Positions 35,749-48,600 of a stretch of DNA of 64,000 nt are shown piece after piece. The stretch's first letter is position 1. Each line of letters begins with the position of its first letter. Made by a program: the position numbers and the translations under genes. The stretch comes from Agroathelia rolfsii. Lineage: Eukaryota > Basidiomycota > Agaricomycetes > Amylocorticiales > Amylocorticiaceae. The notes beneath the pieces were generated by a model. The model was not told the origin of the DNA. It made no database searches and saw only the letters and a list, made by a program, of their open reading frames with translations. The stretch is from assembly GCA_018343915.1 (NCBI GenBank), contig JABRWF010000001.1, positions 930,001 through 994,000 on the forward strand, given 5' to 3'.

Positions 35749-36751
35749 TGTTATGAGTTGAACATTTTTCACCTTTTTCTTACGGACATGTACATATTTT
35801 TATTGTATTTTTTACGATTTTATTGACTGAGATATGGACAAAATACCTTGCAGGCGACATCTTGACGCGCGTGTGACTGGCTGTGTTAGCCCCACGTGAC
35901 AGGAGTGCTCGTGACAAGAGTATATTAGGAAGGCAGAGTCTAGATCATTCCTTTTCATCAAAAGGTCTAGACTCAGGAACCAGGGTTGTTCCAATCACTG
36001 TGCGATTACTAAGGAGTACTAGACTCATCATTCCAATTGGTTGCTCATCGGACTTAGGAACAAAGCACTACCCCTGCATTCTAGTTATTTCCGCTTACGA
36101 ACCCCGTTGCGCACAGACCATCAAGGCTGCGCACGGGCCCTTCATTTTATGTATAAATACAAGCCTGTAGCCCTTACCTGAACCTTAGCTTTGACCTTCT
36201 TGCCTTCAGGTAAGGGCACCTCCCCCTTGTACACTTACATAAATAACTAATATATTTCTCGCCTTCATGCTTATTAACGTCCTAGCCCCCCCACTCTCTC
36301 TCTCTTCCCCTTATTAAGTGTAAGGCCTATAGGGCATCTTAGTAAGCTTACAAGATCTCGTTATAAGGAGGTCAATAAGTGCCAAGTCCCTAATATATCA
36401 GAGGGCATACGCGTGAATCAAGTCCTATTCATTTAGGCCAGGGCAGTAACAAGTCCCTGCGAACATCAGTAGACCACGGTGGGCTAAGCCGCCTATTCTG
36501 AGTAAGAAGCACAACAATAGTATTTGACACAAAGCGAGTAACACGGGAAGACTGTAACGTCTAGAGTACTGATACACAAGCCTAGTAAAGTACTAAAGGA
36601 GTGCCCTATTACGAAAGAGTAGCAACGGGAGCACGTGGGTGTTCGTACATATCCAACCAAGCAATACACGTAAAACCCGGCTTTACAGCCCGCCCCCGTA
36701 CCTTACAGGGGGTTGTGTTTGTTGGATTAGTCAAGCGCGCAAGCCTTGACA
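35749..36751 (+). repeat. 5' LTR of element B
   Basis: 1003 bp, TGTTATGAG ... CTTGACA. It differs from the 3' copy at scattered sites, the visible ones mostly C/T or G/A transitions (for example near 35934 and 35986-35992). Confidence 0.92.
36170..36217 (+). promoter_or_regulatory. LTR start-site hairpin of element B
   Basis: A 13-bp perfect stem (GCCCTTACCTGAA with TTCAGGTAAGGGC) encloses a 22-nt loop carrying TTAGCTTTGACCT. A TATAAATA box lies about 33 bp before the loop, so the RNA probably begins here. The loop is complementary to the primer-binding site after the LTR, allowing one G-U pair. Confidence 0.7.
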
Positions 36752-36765
36752 TTAGGTCGAAGCTA
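36752..36765 (+). other. primer-binding site of element B (self-priming type)
   Basis: TTAGGTCGAAGCTA follows the 5' LTR directly. Its complement occurs in the LTR hairpin loop rather than being an evident tRNA 3' end, as in Tf1. Confidence 0.65.
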
Positions 36766-37171
36766 CACCTAAAACCACCCATCGAGCCTCGCTCCAGGTG
36801 TGCAGTCCCAGAAACCTGCAAAGTAGCATAAGCCAAGAACCAAAAATTACTCTTCTACGATTGTCCTTACATAAGCAACCCCGAACTGTTTGCGGAAGCA
36901 ATTGATTGGGCTTAAAAACCTCAATTTCAACCCGTTAAGATTTGTACTTGTTAGTACCTGCACTCCCAGGGAAAACTCGTGTCGTTACCCGAAGGCGCTA
37001 GTGCAGAGTTAGTCTGCTGCTTCTAGGGACTCCTCTTTAGGAGTAAAACTGCTCGGTTGCTTAAGTAATTCTTTACTTTACATTTTTATTACGTTACCAG
37101 AAGGTGGTCGGCTTACCGCCTTAAAGTTTGAAGAAGAAAAATCTGTGTGTTGAGCCTTTGCTCCACTGTTT

Positions 37172-38677
37172 ATGAGCCAATCCAGAAAAGGAAAGGCACC
37201 CGCACAACCCGCTCCCAAGACCTCTGCCCGCCCCTCCGTATCCGCACCTGCTCCTCAGCCCACATTCTCTCAGCCTCCCAAAGTTCCAACCCCGCCTAAA
37301 CTTCCGTCCCCTCCTAAGCCCGCTACACCTGAAGAATCCGAGGAAGAGGAGGACGACGAGGAAGAAGAACCTGAGGAAGAATCTTACCCCTCCCCTTCCA
37401 ACTTTAGGGAACCCGAACCTACTCTAGAACCCATTGCCTCTCGCACCCGCTCTCGTGTCCCTACCCCAGTAGTGACCCCAAGAATTCGCACCCCGATTCC
37501 CACCCCACGAACTCGCACCCCCGCTGTCACTCGCCCCCCCTCGCCAGCCATGTCCTCCGGTTTTGAACAATTCCTGGGTCAGATGTTGGAAATGCAACGT
37601 CAGACCAACGAAATGATGCGGCACATGACAGAAACCCAGCGTAAACTGGTTGAAATCGCCGACCGCCCAGCTCCTGCACCTGTCCCCGCGCCAACACCAG
37701 CACCGCAGGTTGTTACAGTTGCATCAACCAAGGAAAGAGGCAAGGAGCCCTCTAAATTCACGGGTGACCGTGAAAAATACAAGGATTTTATCCTAGGTTT
37801 TGAGAATTACCTTGGCCTAAATCCGACCCTGTACAGCACGGATCGGGACAAGGGAAGATTATTGATTTCCTTGTTGGAAGGAGGACCAAGGAGGTGGTCG
37901 GAGAAATGGTCTGATCAAATCAAGGCAGAGGAAAAGGTCAAGGGATCACCACCCTTCATCTTTGAAGATTTCTACAAGGCCTTTCGTGGACTCTACGGGT
38001 CTTGGGACTACAAGAGGTCAGCTTTGGATAAGCTAAAGAATCTAAAGCAGGGGTCGCGCAGTACCCAGGACTACATCACGGATTTCTGGTCTACCGCGCA
38101 ACAAACAGACCTTTCTGAGGAAGATTGGCGCATTCGCTTCCTAGACGGGCTAAACCCGAAAATCCGAAATGTCCTTGGCGGTTGGGACCAATCTAACCTT
38201 GAAACAGTGCAGAAGGCAATGGATGCAGCCTTACGAGCTGAACAAGGGTTGCGCTCTGCCGGTCTATGGCAAGATACATGGCGACCTCGGGTCCCCGTTG
38301 CAGGATCCGCGACCAACCCTATATCCATCAATGCAGCTCAAGTTGCCACACCCGCGACCAGTCAACCCTCTTTCCTGGGAAGACCATCGTTCCCGCCTAG
38401 GGATTGGTCAAAGGCTCAATGCTTCCATTGTGGACAGCTAGGTCACCCGAAGCGCAGGTGCCCCCTCTTAGGGTATAAGCCTAGACCCTTTGCACCCCCT
38501 GGGCAGGCGTTGGTCTCGGCCTCAATTCAACCGGCCCCAACAGCTATGCCTGTAACAAGTCCGCCCTCATCCTCTACGAGCCCGCCAGCATATACGGTTC
38601 CTGACCATGTAATGCAAATCATGGAGGAACAAGCGGCCGCCATCGCCGCCCTAAAAGATCAGATGGGTTTTTCCTGA
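37172..38677 (+). CDS. gag: element B Gag (capsid and CCHC nucleocapsid)
   Basis: 501 residues, uninterrupted. The N-terminal 140 residues are Pro-, Ser- and Glu-rich with an acidic run. The capsid-like domain covers about 180-350 (FTGDREKYKDFILGFENYL; SRSTQDYITDFWSTAQQTD). The knuckle is CFHCGQLGHPKRRC (CCHC, about 415-430). Gag forms the virus-like particle and binds the element RNA. It ends KDQMGFS with TGA immediately after a GGGTTTT slip site, and pol follows in the -1 frame with 73-nt overlap. Confidence 0.92.
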   Translation: MSQSRKGKAPAQPAPKTSARPSVSAPAPQPTFSQPPKVPTPPKLPSPPKPATPEESEEEEDDEEEEPEEESYPSPSNFREPEPTLEPIASRTRSRVPTPVVTPRIRTPIPTPRTRTPAVTRPPSPAMSSGFEQFLGQMLEMQRQTNEMMRHMTETQRKLVEIADRPAPAPVPAPTPAPQVVTVASTKERGKEPSKFTGDREKYKDFILGFENYLGLNPTLYSTDRDKGRLLISLLEGGPRRWSEKWSDQIKAEEKVKGSPPFIFEDFYKAFRGLYGSWDYKRSALDKLKNLKQGSRSTQDYITDFWSTAQQTDLSEEDWRIRFLDGLNPKIRNVLGGWDQSNLETVQKAMDAALRAEQGLRSAGLWQDTWRPRVPVAGSATNPISINAAQVATPATSQPSFLGRPSFPPRDWSKAQCFHCGQLGHPKRRCPLLGYKPRPFAPPGQALVSASIQPAPTAMPVTSPPSSSTSPPAYTVPDHVMQIMEEQAAAIAALKDQMGFS

Positions 38678-41600
38678 GGTCAGCTGAAAGGGCTATTCAG
38701 TCTGACCAATATGTTCAGAATTGTTTTTCTTCTTTATCTTCATGTAACAATATTTCTATTTCTTCTTCCTCTTATTTTTCCCTTTCAGGTGCGAATGGAC
38801 AGCACCTTAAAGTTCCTATCATGTTCCATGGACCCTTTAGAAATTTCTCTACTTCCGCTATGATTGATTCCGGTGCATCCTCTTCTTTTGTAAATTATCG
38901 ATACGTAGAAAAACATAAAATCCCCACAAAAAAACTACCTCGCCCTATCCCGCTATTTAATATTGATAACTCTGCCAATCAGATTGGAAAGATTGAATCC
39001 GTTGCCGTACTTGATACTACGATAGGATCTGAAAGAAAGTACCTGCCCCTCTGTGTTGTCGACATTGGCCAAGAAGATGTTATTCTTGGAATCGACTGGC
39101 TACGCCTTGAAAACCCCGTGATAGATTGGAAATCCGCGGAAGTCACCTTCCTACCCGAAAAGGAAACTATACAAGCTACCGCAGCCATGCCACCAGGTTA
39201 TGAAGAATTTGCCGATGTATTCTCTGAAGAGGAAGCGAGTAGACTACCTAGTCATAAGTCATCGGACCATAAGATTGAGTTGCTTGATGAAACCAAGCTC
39301 AGACGAGGGCGGGTATACCCCCTCAGTAGCAATGAAACTGATGCACTCAATGAATGGATTGATGATAACCTGGCAAAGGGATATATTCGCAAATCTGAAA
39401 GTGAATTCGCCGCCCCAATGTTCTTTGTACCCAAGAAGAATGGGAAGCTCCGTCCCGTCCAGGATTATCGTGCCCTCAATGAGCAAACAGTCAAGAATGC
39501 CTACCCCCTTCCCTTAATCTCCGAAATCGTTGAACACATGACCAGATTCCGTTGGTTTACCAAAATTGACCTACGAGCAGGATTCAACAACATCCGAATC
39601 AGGGAAGGAGATGAACGGAAGGCTGCTTTTATTACATCGCATGGACTCTTTGAACCCTTGGTTATGCCCTTTGGATTGTGTAATGCTCCATCCTCTATGC
39701 AAGCCCTAATGGACGATATTCTCCTTCGTTTGGTACAACTAGGCTTTGTCAGGGTCTACATTGATGACGTAATCATTGGAGCTGAGACTAAGGAGAAGCT
39801 ACGCAAGATCACACGAGAAGTCCTATCCATCCTGCGAGAACACAACCTATATGGCAACTTGGACAAGTTCAAGGTTGAAAAACCTGAGGTCAACATCCTG
39901 GGCTTCATTGTCTCCCACCGGCAAGTGCGTATGGATCCAGAAAAGGTCAAACCAATCCTTGATTGGCCAACTCCTAAGAATGTCAAGGAGGTCCGAAAAT
40001 TCCGGGGTTTAGCCAACTACTACCGGCGTTTTATCCGGGACTTTGGGAAAATCTGTAAACCTCTGGATCGTCTCACAGGCAAGGTCGATTGGACCTGGGG
40101 CTCCGAAGAACAAGAGAGTTTTGACAACCTTAAGGAAGCCTTCAGCACTGCTCCAGTTTTGTATTCCTATGATCAAAAGGCCCCTACCCGAGTCGAGACA
40201 GATGCTTCCTCATACGCTACCGGTGCGGTCCTTAGTCAAAAGGATGAGTCCGGTGCCTGGCATCCAATCGCTTTCCTATCCCAATCCATAAACGATGCCG
40301 AAAGGAATTATGACATCTGGGACAAGGAAATGCTGGGAGTCATCCGCGCTCTGGATCACTGGCGTCACCTTCTCCAAGGCCTACCTGAACCCTTTGAAAT
40401 CTGGACAGACCACAAAAACCTGGAGTACTGGACAACCGCTCGTAATCTTACCCGTCGCCAGGCCCGCTGGTCCCTCTTCTTAGCAGACTTCAATTTTCGT
40501 ATCCACTATCAGAAGGGTGCTGAGAATGGCAAGGCCGATGCGTTATCTCGCCGTCCCAACCTTCAGGTCTCTGACGCAGATGACAATCAAGAAGTAGTCT
40601 TACTAGACCCTAAGCTGTTTCGGATAAATGCCGCTTGACGAGGTCATGTGTTAATGGAAGGAGAATCTGAACTGCTCAAGAAAATCCGGAATGCCTCCCC
40701 CGAGGCAGAGGTTGCAGAAGCACTTCGATTGGTCAAGGATCTAGGGCCTGTCAAGCTCCAGAAGGGCCTAGAGGAATGGAATCAGGAAAATGGGGTCATC
40801 TTACGCCAAGGCAGGGTTTACGTACCTGCAGATAAGGAAATCCGAACCAAGGTTATCTCTATGTACCATGACAGTTTGCTCAGTAGCCATCCAGGCCAAC
40901 ATAAAACACTCGAGTTGGTATCACGCAACTACTAGTGGCCTGGTATGACCAAAGCAGTTAACGAATATGTAGAAACCTGTCAAGCTTGCATTCAAAACAA
41001 GTCTTCACGTCTCCCTGCTTTCGGCCCACTCGAACCACTCCCCACACCCACTAGACCTTGAGACCATATTACAATGGACATGATTGTTAAGTTACCTGAC
41101 TCCCAGGGTTATGATAGCATCCTAGTGGTGGTAGACAGGTTTTCCAAGATGACTCACATTATCCCTACCACGGAAAAGATCAATGCCATCGGGACAGCAG
41201 AACTTCTATGGTCACACGTATTCAAGCTTCACGGACTGCCATCTAGAATAACATCTGATAGAGGACCACAATTTGCAAGCAAGGTTATGAGAGAGGTTCA
41301 CAAACGACTCGGAATTACCACGGCTATGTCCACAGCTTATCACCCTCAAACTGATGGCCAATCCGAACACGTTAACCAGGAACTTGAAGCATATCTAAGA
41401 TTCTTCGTATCACACCGACAGGATGATTGGGCCCGTTTACTCCCCTCGGCCGAGTTTGCCTTGAATAACCGCCAACACTCAGCCACCAAGATCTCTCCCT
41501 TTTGGATGAATTATGGATTTGACCCAAGAATGGACTTCTCCCTTACTGGGATTTTTGAAACCCCTGCCGTAGAAGACTGGCTGCATGTGATATCAGACTC

Positions 41601-42249
41601 TCAAGCCGACGCTCAGGCTGCCCTTAATCTGGCCGCCGAAAAGATGAAGGAATCATTCGACAAGCATGTTCGAGAAACCCCGCAATGGCAGAAGGGAGAT
41701 AAGGTCTGGCTTTCCACCGAGAACCTCAAAACCTCGCAGCCAACCAAGAAACTCTCTGCCAAGTTTGCCGGACCCTACGAGATCCTAGAAAGAATTGGCC
41801 CCCTTGCATATCGACTCAAGATTCCCCGTACCTGGTCTATTCATGATGTCTTCCATGTCTCCCTCCTTACCGGACATAAGCCATCTGACCGTGATCAACC
41901 CCCACCCGAACCAGTGGAAGTTGAGGGGGAGGAAGAATGGGAAGTTGCCAAGATCAAGGATTCCAGAATCTCAGGAAGGCCCAAATGACTTGAATACCTT
42001 GTCAGTTGGAAAGATGCACCCGGAGAAGACAATTGGGAACCGGCGGACAACCTAACACACGCCCAAGCCAGGATACGCGATTTTCACAAAAGACACCCCA
42101 ATGCACCTAAACGCTTGAACGCTGCAGTCTTTGGGGAATTACCTTTTAGGCCTATCGAGAATTTTACAGAAACTACCACGAAGGAAAACGCCGGATGGGA
42201 ACTAGGGAAGTTCCGGAGTAACTCCCTTGAGAAGGGGGTAATGTTATGA
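38605..42249 (+). pseudogene. pol: element B Pol with four stop codons
   Basis: Frame -1 to gag, open from 38605. Order: protease (MIDSGASSSFVN), reverse transcriptase (FVPKKNGKLRPVQDYRALN; YIDDVII), RNase H (ETDASSYATGAVLS; DHKNLEYW), integrase with HHCC finger and the DDE residues (MDMIVKLP; TSDRGPQF; QTDGQSE) and a C-terminal chromodomain (LEYLVSWKDAPGEDNWEP). Premature stops are at 40636, 40933, 41059 and 41986. Each is one C/T or G/A change from the codon in element A or a synonym. The frame then runs into the 3' LTR and ends at TGA 42247-42249. Confidence 0.92.
38665..38671 (+). other. -1 ribosomal frameshift site, element B
   Basis: G GGT TTT in the gag frame fits X XXY YYZ, one codon before the gag TGA and inside the gag/pol overlap. 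The same site is kept in element A. Confidence 0.55.
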
Positions 42250-43244
42250 GTTGAACATTTTTCGCCTTTTTCTTACGGACATGTACATATTTTTATTGTA
42301 TTTTTTACGATTTTATTGACTGAGATATGGACGAAATACCTTGCAGGCGACATCTTGACGCGCGTGTGACTGGCTGTGTTAGCCCCACGTGACAGGAGTG
42401 CTCGTGACAAGAGTATATTAGGAAGGCGGAGTCTAGATCATTCCTTTTCATCAAAAGGTCTAGACTCAGGAACCAGGGTCGTTCCGATCACTGTGCGATT
42501 ACTAAGGAGTACTAGACTCATCATTCCGATCAGTTGCTCATTGGACTTAGGAACAAAGCACTACCCCTGCATTCTAGTCATTTCCACTTATGAACCCCGT
42601 TGCGCACAGACCATCAAGGCTGCGCACGGGCCCTTCATTTTATGTATAAATACAAGCCTGTAGCCCTTACCTGAACCTTAGCTTTGACCTTCTCGCCTTC
42701 AGGTAAGGGCACCTCCCCCTTGTATACTTACATAAATAACTAATATATTTCTCGCCTTCAGGCTTATTAACGTCCTAGCCCCCCCACTCTCTCTCTCTTC
42801 CCCTTATTAAGTGTAAGGCCTATAGGGCATCTTAGTAAGCTTACAAGATCTCGTTATAAGGAGGTCAATAAGTGCCAAGTCCCTAATATATCAGAGGGCA
42901 TACGCGTGAATCAAGTCCTATTCATTTAGGCCAGGGCAGTAACAAGTCCCTGCAAACATCAGTAGACCACGGTGGGCTAAGCCGCCTATTCTGAGTAAGA
43001 AGCACAACAATAGTATTTGACACGAAGCGAGTAACACGGGAAGACTGTAACGTCTAGAGTACCGATACACAAGCCTAGTAAAGTACTAAAGGAGTGCCCT
43101 ATTACGAAAGAGTAGCAACGGGAGCACGTGGGTGTTCGTACATATCCAACCAAGCAATACACGTAAAACCCGGCTTTACAGCCCGCCCCCGTACCTTACA
43201 GGGGGTTGTGTTTGTTGGATTAGTCAAGCGCGCAAGCCTTGACA
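42242..43244 (+). repeat. 3' LTR of element B
   Basis: 1003 bp, same length and ends as the 5' copy. Followed at once by ACTTC and the rest of element A's LTR. Confidence 0.93.
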
Positions 43245-43249
43245 ACTTC

Positions 43250-43705
43250 CACACCTCCCCTATTTAGTATAAGGCCTCAAGGGCATCTAAGTAGCGTATA
43301 TTAGGCCTTAGTACCAGAAGGCAGACTAAGCTATAAGTCCTCAATACAAGGAGGCGTTGCGCGTGAACCAAACCCTGTTCATTCAGGTAGAGGCAGTAAT
43401 AAGACCTCTCAGACATACGTAGAGCACGGAGGGCTAAGCCGCCTACTCCGAGTAAGAAGTCATTAGAAAACCTATTTGACGTGAAGGAAGCAACCGGGAA
43501 GCCTAGCGCTAGAGTACCGACCGCAACCCTAACAAAGTAGGAGTTCAGGTGACACTATTACGAAGGATAGCAACGGGAGCACGTGCGTGTCTGCTTACAT
43601 AAACCAACCTAGAAACACGTTGTAAAAGGGGGTCTTACAACCCATCCCTCGTACCTTCGAGAGGGTTAACGTTTGTTGGTTACGTCAAGTGCGCAAGTCT
43701 TGACA
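43250..43705 (+). repeat. 5' LTR of element A, right part
   Basis: The 456 bp that complete the LTR begun at 35197. It ends TCTTGACA and is followed by the primer-binding site. Confidence 0.9.
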
Positions 43706-43719
43706 TTAGGTCGAAGCTA
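43706..43719 (+). other. primer-binding site of element A (self-priming type)
   Basis: TTAGGTCGAAGCTA directly follows the LTR. Twelve bases (AGGTCGAAGCTA) are exactly complementary to 49613-49624 in the LTR hairpin loop. Confidence 0.7.
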
Positions 43720-44111
43720 GCCTAATCCACTGTCGAGCCTCGCTCCAGTGTGCAGATTGATTCTCTGCCAATTAGCACAAGCAAGAAAAAGATTTTTATA
43801 TACGTTTCTTTTGTCAAATTCGTTTTGGGCTTGAACTGTTTGCGGAAGCAATTAGCTGAGATTTAATACTCAGTTTTAACCCGTTCAGATTTAGGCTTGG
43901 GAGTACCTGCACATTCCAGGGAAACCTTGTGTTGTTACCCGAAGGCGCTACTGCAAGGTTAGCTTGCTGCTTCTAGGGACACCTTTTAGGTGCAAAACTG
44001 CCTGCCCAAATCAAATCCTTTTATTTTCCTTTATACGTTACCAGAGGTACTCCGCTTGGTGCCTAAGTTGAAGAAGACAAGAATCCGTGTTGAGCCTTCG
44101 CTCCACATTTT

Positions 44112-45611
44112 ATGAGCCAATCCAGAAAAGGAAAGGCACCCGCACAACCCGTCGCCAAAACCTCTGCTCGCCCATCCGTATCTGCTCCTGCCCCCCAGCC
44201 CACCTTCTCCCAACCTCCTAAAATCCCTACCCCGCCCAAGGCCCCTTCACCTCCTAAACCCGCATCACCAGAGGAATCTGAAGAAGAAGAAGACGACGAG
44301 GAGGAACCTGAAGAGGAATATCCTTCACCTTCTGACTTCCGAGAACCCGAGCCTGCTCTGGAACCCATCGCCTCACGTACTCGATCCCGTGTCCCTACAC
44401 CTGTGGTTACTCCAAGAATCTGAACACCAATCCCCACCCCCCAAACCCGCACTCCAACCGTCACTTGCCCTCCTTCTCCAAACATGTCTGGCTTCGAACA
44501 ATTCATGGGGCAAATGCTCGAGATGCAGCGACAGACTACTGAGATGATGCGATACATGACGGAGACACAGCGGAAGCTTGTGGAAATTGCCGATCGACCG
44601 GCAGTTACACCTGCTCCTGCACCCGCTCCTCAGATAGTCACGGTGGCCTCGACAAAGGAAAGGGGCAAGGAGCCCTTGAAGTTCACGGGCGACCGTGAAA
44701 AATACAAAGATTTCATTCTGGGATTCGAAAATTATCTCGGATTAAACCCTACCTTGTATAGCTCCGATCGTGACAAGGGCAGGTTATTAATCTCACTATT
44801 AGAAGGAGGCCCGAGAAGGTGGTCGGAAAAGTGGTCCGACATGATCAAACAGGAGGAGGAAGGAGAGGTCAAGCCGGAAAGCCCCTTTGTCTTCCAAGAT
44901 TTCTACAAGGCCTTCCGAGGGCTGTACGGATCATGGGACTACAAAAGGTCAGCCCTGGACAAGATAAAGAACCTGAAACAGGGGTCCCGAAGTACCCAAG
45001 ACTATATTACCGACTTCTGGTCCACGGCTCAACAAACCGACCTATCGGAAGAGGATTGGCGCGTACGCTTTCTGGATGGACTCAACCCCAAGATTCGGAA
45101 TGTCCTTGGTGGATGGGATCAGACAAATTTAGAAACCGTGCAGAAAGCAATGGATGCAGCACTTCGTGCTGAACAAGGACTACGATCTGCAGGATTGTGG
45201 TAGGACACATGGAGACCGCGGGTCCCTGTAGCTGGATCGGTTACAAACCCTATCACGATTAACGCGGCTCAAGTCGCAACGCCCTCGACCAGTCAGCCCT
45301 CTTTTCAGGAAAGACCATCGTTCCCACCTAGGGATTGGTCAAAGGCGCAGTGTTTCCATTGTGGCCAGCTAGGTCATCCTAAACGTCGTTGCCCTCTTCT
45401 AGGGTATAAGCCAAGGCCATTTGCTCCGCCTGCACAAGCCTCTGTTTCAGCATCGGTCCAGCCTGCCTCGGTGCCTACGGCCACTACCACATCTCCGTCC
45501 CCTCCCCTGGCTAGTCCGCCAGCATATACGGTTCCCAACCATGTGATGCAAATCATGGAAGAACAAGCGGCCGCCATCGCCGCTCTAAAGGATCAGATGG
45601 GTTTTTCTTGA
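44112..45611 (+). pseudogene. gag: element A Gag with two stop codons
   Basis: Same start and layout as Gag of element B: Pro/Glu-rich head, FTGDREKYKDFILGFENYL capsid region, CFHCGQLGHPKRRC knuckle, end QMGFS. Stops occur at 44421 (TGA, Arg codon in B) and 45201 (TAG, Gln codon in B). Both are explained by one C-to-T change from an Arg or Gln codon. Confidence 0.9.
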
Positions 45612-48600
45612 GGTCAGCTGAAAGGGCTATTTAGTCTGACCAATACGTTCAAAATCGTTTTTCCTCTTTATCTTCATGTAATAATATTTCTATTTCCTCT
45701 TCTTCTTACTTTTCTCTTGCTGGTGCGAATGGACAGCACCTCAAAGTTCCTATTATGTTCCATGGACCCTTTAGAAATTTCTCTACTTCCGCTATGATCG
45801 ATTCAGGCGCTTCTTCATCCTTTGTAAACTACCAATACATACAAAAACACAAAATACCTACAAAAAAATTACCTCGCCCTATTCCCTTATTTAATATCGA
45901 CAACTCCGCCAATCAGATAGGAAAAATTGAATCTGTTGCAATACTTGACACCACGATAGGATCAGAAAGGAAATACCTGCCCCTCTGCGTTGTAGACATA
46001 GGCCAGGAAGATGTTATTCTTGGCATTGACTGGTTACGCCTCGAAAACCCCGTAATTGATTGGAAATCCGCGGAAATTACTTTCCTCCCTGAAAAGGAAT
46101 CCATACAAGCCACTACTGCCATGCCGTCAGGATACGAAGACTTTGCCGATGTATTCTCTGAAGAGGAAGCGAGCAGATTACCTAGTCACAAGTCATCAGA
46201 CCATAAGATTGAGTTGCTTGATGAAACTAAGCTCAGATGAGGGCGTGTATACCCCCTCAGTAGCAATGAAACTGATGCACTCAACGAATGGATTGATGAC
46301 AACCTGGCCAAGGGATATATTCGCAAATCAGAAAGTGAATTCGCTGCTCCAATGTTCTTCGTACCCAAGAAAAATGGGAAACTTCGCCCCGTGCAAGATT
46401 ATCGGGCCCTAAACAAACAAACTGTCAAAAACGCATATCCCCTTCCCTTAATCTCTGAAATTGTGGAGCACATGACCCAGTTTCGCTGGTTTACAAAGAT
46501 TGACCTTCGTGCCGGGTTTAATAATATTTGCATCAGAGAAGGAGATGAGCGAAAAGCGGCTTTCATTACGTCTCGAGGACTCTTCGAACCCCTAGTAATG
46601 CCCTTTGGCCTTTGTAATGCGCCTTCCTCCATGCAGGCTCTGATGGACGACATCCTCCTCCGCTTAGTTCAGCTAGGATTTGTTCGGGTTTACATTGATG
46701 ATGTCATCATAGGGGCCGAAACGAAGGAAAAGTTGAGGGAAGTCACGCAAGAGGTCCTTTTGATCCTACGAGAACATAACTTGTATGGTAACCTAGACAA
46801 GTTTGAGGTGGAAAAACCCGAGGTCAACATTCTGGGATTCATTGTTTCTCACCGGCAAGTTCGTATGGATCCTGAAAAGGTCAAACCCATTCTGGACTGG
46901 CCAACTCCCAAGAACGTGAAGGAGGTTCGTAAGTTCCGCGGTCTAGCCAACTACTACAGGCGCTTCATTCAGGACTTTGGGAAAATTTGCAAACCCCTAG
47001 ACCGCCTCACGGGCAAGGTCGACTGGACCTGGGGTCCCGAAGAACAAGAAAGTTTTGACAACCTTAAGAGGGCCTTCAGCACTGCTCCAGTTCTACGCTC
47101 CTATGATCAGAAGGCCCCTACCCGGGTCAAGACAGATGCTTCCTCATACGCTACCGATGCAGTTCTTAGTCAAAGAGATGAGTCCGGTGCCTGGCATCCA
47201 ATTGCTTTCCTGTCCCAATCAATGAATGATGCCGAAAGGAATTATGACATCTGGGACAAGGAAATGCTAGGAGTCATCCGCGCTCTGGATCACTGGCGTC
47301 ACCTTCTCCAAGGCCTACCCGAACCTTTTGAAATCTGGACAGACCACAAAAATCTGGAGTACTGGACAACCGCTTGTAACCTTACCCGTCGCCAGGCTCG
47401 CTGGTCCCTCTTCTTAGCAGACTTCAACTTCCGTATCCACTACCAGAAGGGCGCTGAGAATGGCAAGGCCGATGCGTTATCTCGCCGTCCTGATCTTCAG
47501 GTCTCTGACGCAGATGACAATCAAGAGGTAGTCTTGCTAGATCCTAAGCTGTTCCGGATAAATGCCGCTCGACGAGGTCATGTATTAATGGAGGGGGAAT
47601 CTGAACTGCTCAAGAAAATCCGGAATGCCTCCCCTGAGGCAGAGGTTGCAGAAGCACTTCGATTGGTCAAGGATCTAGGGCCTGTCAAGCTCCAGAAGGG
47701 CCTAGAGGAATGGAATCAAGAAAATGGGGTCATCTTACGGCAAGGCAGAGTTTACGTACCCACAGACAAGGAAATTCGGACCCAGGTCATCTCTATGTAC
47801 CATGATAGTTTGCTCAGCGGTCACCCTGGCCAACACAAGACTCTTGAATTGGTCTCGCGCAACTATTGGTGGCCTGGAATGACAAAGGCAGTAAACGAAT
47901 ACGTAGAAACCTGCCAAGTTTGTATCCAGAATAAATCCTCTTGTCTACCTGCCTTTGGCCCGCTTGAACCTTTACCAACGCCTGCTAGACCATGGGACCA
48001 CATCACCATGGATATGATAGTTAAGCTCCCTGACTCACAAGGGTATGATAGCATCCTCGTTGTAGTGGACCGCTTCTCAAAGATGACTCATGTAATCCCA
48101 ACTACGGAGAAGATCAATGCCATTGGAACAGCAGAGCTACTATGGTCACAAGTGTTCAAGCTTCATGGGTTACCTTCTAGGATAACCTCAGATAGGGGTC
48201 CCCAATTTGCCAGCAAAGTAATGAGGGAAGTCCACAAGCGCCTTGGTATTACTACGGCTATGTCCACGGCATATCATCCCCAGACTGATGGACAATCGGA
48301 ACGAGTTAACCAGGAACTAGAAGCCTATCTCAGGTTCTTTGTGTCACATCGGCAGGATGACTGGGCCCGATTACTTCCTTCCGCTGAGTTCGCCCTGAAT
48401 AATCGACAGCACTCTGCTACCAAAATGTCACCCTTCAGGATGAACTATGGATTTGACCCACGAATGGACTTCTCTCTTGCTGGCTTATTCGAAACCCCTG
48501 CCGTAGAAGATTGGTTATACGTAATAGCCGACGCCCACGCCGAAGCCCAAGCTGCCCTCAATTTAGCTGCGGAAAAGATGAAGGATTCATTCAATAAACA

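Larger units (their letters stand above)
35749..43244 (+). mobile_element. Ty3/Gypsy chromovirus, element B (inner)
   Basis: A complete 7496-bp element with LTRs at 35749-36751 and 42242-43244, both 1003 bp, and the duplication ACTTC at 35744-35748 and 43245-43249. gag is open and the -1 frame pol has four premature stops. A polypurine tract (42229-42238) abuts the 3' LTR. It sits inside the 5' LTR of element A, so it arrived later. The sister relation is plain from near-identical pol wording. Confidence 0.94.
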
